In this document: one piece after another, positions 63,246-64,000 of the stretch
How positions within the stretch are numbered: the first letter of the stretch is position 1
Layout: every line of letters starts with the position of its first letter
Source of the DNA: Phyllostachys edulis
Lineage: Eukaryota; Streptophyta; Magnoliopsida; Poales; Poaceae
Assembly: GCA_036346405.1 (NCBI GenBank)
Contig: CM070567.1
Span: 47,479,633 to 47,543,632, forward strand
Length of the DNA stretch: 64,000 nucleotides
Reading direction: 5' to 3'
Program-made: the position numbers and the translations under genes
The notes under the pieces: model-generated
What the model was told of the DNA's origin: nothing
The model's database searches: none
The model's input: only the letters and a program-made list of their open reading frames with translations

Positions 63246-64000
63246 TATAGGTTGACCGGTGAGAGTTTTCAGTTTTCTAGTAGTAGATTCGTTTTCATAC
63301 ATAGAGTCCAGAAAATATCCCATAAAATTTTTGTTGCACCACTTTAATCCCTATCCGAACGCCCTTTGAGCTTTGCAATTTTTCTTTTCTATTTGCTTAT
63401 TCAATCTTTGGTTGCATTGTCGTATCTAGTTGCTGATCTTTAGTTCTAGTTAATGTCTAGTTAGTCATTGTCTAGTTGCATCTCGTGTTTCCTTCGTGTT
63501 GCTTGATCGTTCTTTTAGGGTTCTTAGTTTTGCATCTAAAACAGAAAATTCGTGGGTTAGAACTCCTCTAATCCTCACTAAAAACAATATTCATTTTCAC
63601 TTCATCTAATCCGAATTGCTTGCTGGAGTTCAAGCCGATTTCACTACGAAACTGAGAGGATTGAAATTATATTTTGGGAGAGTTGCTGTCCGAGTCCAAC
63701 ATCAACCCTTTGCTGTTATTTGCGACTTGCGGAAAACCCTAGGGCCGGCCAAAGAATAGAAAGAGAAAGAGGCAGCCACATAAACAAAAGCCGCGGTAGA
63801 TAAAAAAAGATAAAAGAAAAGTACATGAAAATTGGTGGAGACCTTCTACATATAGCCACAAGCTTCCACAAAAGATTTTAGCAACTTTGCCCCACGGGGT
63901 TGAGAGATATAGCGGTTTCAATTTTGAACCCTAGACGAATTCGAGTCGGAGTACGATTCCGTTTCCGAGACACCTTTAGTAAAACGGGCATAACTTTTGC
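63246..64000 (+). other. Untranslated leader of the right-hand retrotransposon
   Basis: AT-rich with no gag frame before the window ends. A minus-strand frame at 63739-63921 is short and unsupported. The gag gene, if present, lies to the right of 64000. Confidence 0.5.

Overview
This window looks like plant nuclear DNA from a grass, most likely rice or a close relative (Oryza type). Several signs point that way: a MITE with TAGAGGTGG hAT ends of the rice nDart type, Sirevirus, chromovirus and short-copia retrotransposons, a CACTA element, a Mutator-like element carrying a plant mobile domain gene, and GC-rich pieces of captured genes beside AT-rich spacer. I see no convincing intact host gene, no tRNA, rRNA or CRISPR array, and no bacterial-style operon. 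Almost everything recognisable is transposon DNA, and nearly every transposon gene has stops, frameshifts or lost catalytic residues.

Layout, left to right. (1) 1-1877: truncated gypsy gag on the minus strand. (2) 1921-4489: hAT-like element holding a SINE-like piece, a Sirevirus solo LTR with a perfect GTTGA duplication, and a fragment resembling a plastid class 3 lipase. (3) 4668-4982: nDart-like MITE. (4) 5040-7197: short copia-type element with two LTRs and only a gag gene. (5) 7198-9131: spacer with one small promoter-associated ORF. (6) 9132-41238: a three-level nest flanked by ACGAA. A minus-strand gypsy chromovirus (LTRs 9134-13034 and 33878-41238) is split by a plus-strand Sirevirus (18818-33470), whose pol gene is split by a CACTA transposon (24887-28348) carrying a fragment of a sphingoid-phosphate-phosphatase-like gene. 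(7) 41239-42215: spacer. (8) 42216-49167: a second gypsy element of the family at position 1, flanked by CACAC, with a very repetitive 2.4 kb 5' LTR. (9) 49168-52005: spacer. (10) 52016-57625: Mutator-like element with a 10-bp duplication, carrying a decayed plant-mobile-domain gene and a second GRF-zinc-finger-like gene. (11) 58592-59901: PIF/Harbinger-like element. (12) 61422-62235: hAT element with a perfect 8-bp duplication. (13) About 62244-63231: an LTR followed by an initiator-Met primer site; its element runs off the window.

The genes do not form a cellular pathway. What they record is an order of events: the chromovirus landed in spacer, the Sirevirus landed in the chromovirus's extra upstream ORF, and the CACTA element landed in the Sirevirus pol gene. 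I did not find a new cellular system. The parts most worth following up are the PMD plus GRF-like cargo of the Mutator-like element, the gag-only copia element, the extra ORF upstream of gag in the chromovirus, and the gene fragments inside the CACTA and hAT elements. All matches are by eye; no alignment or database search was run.
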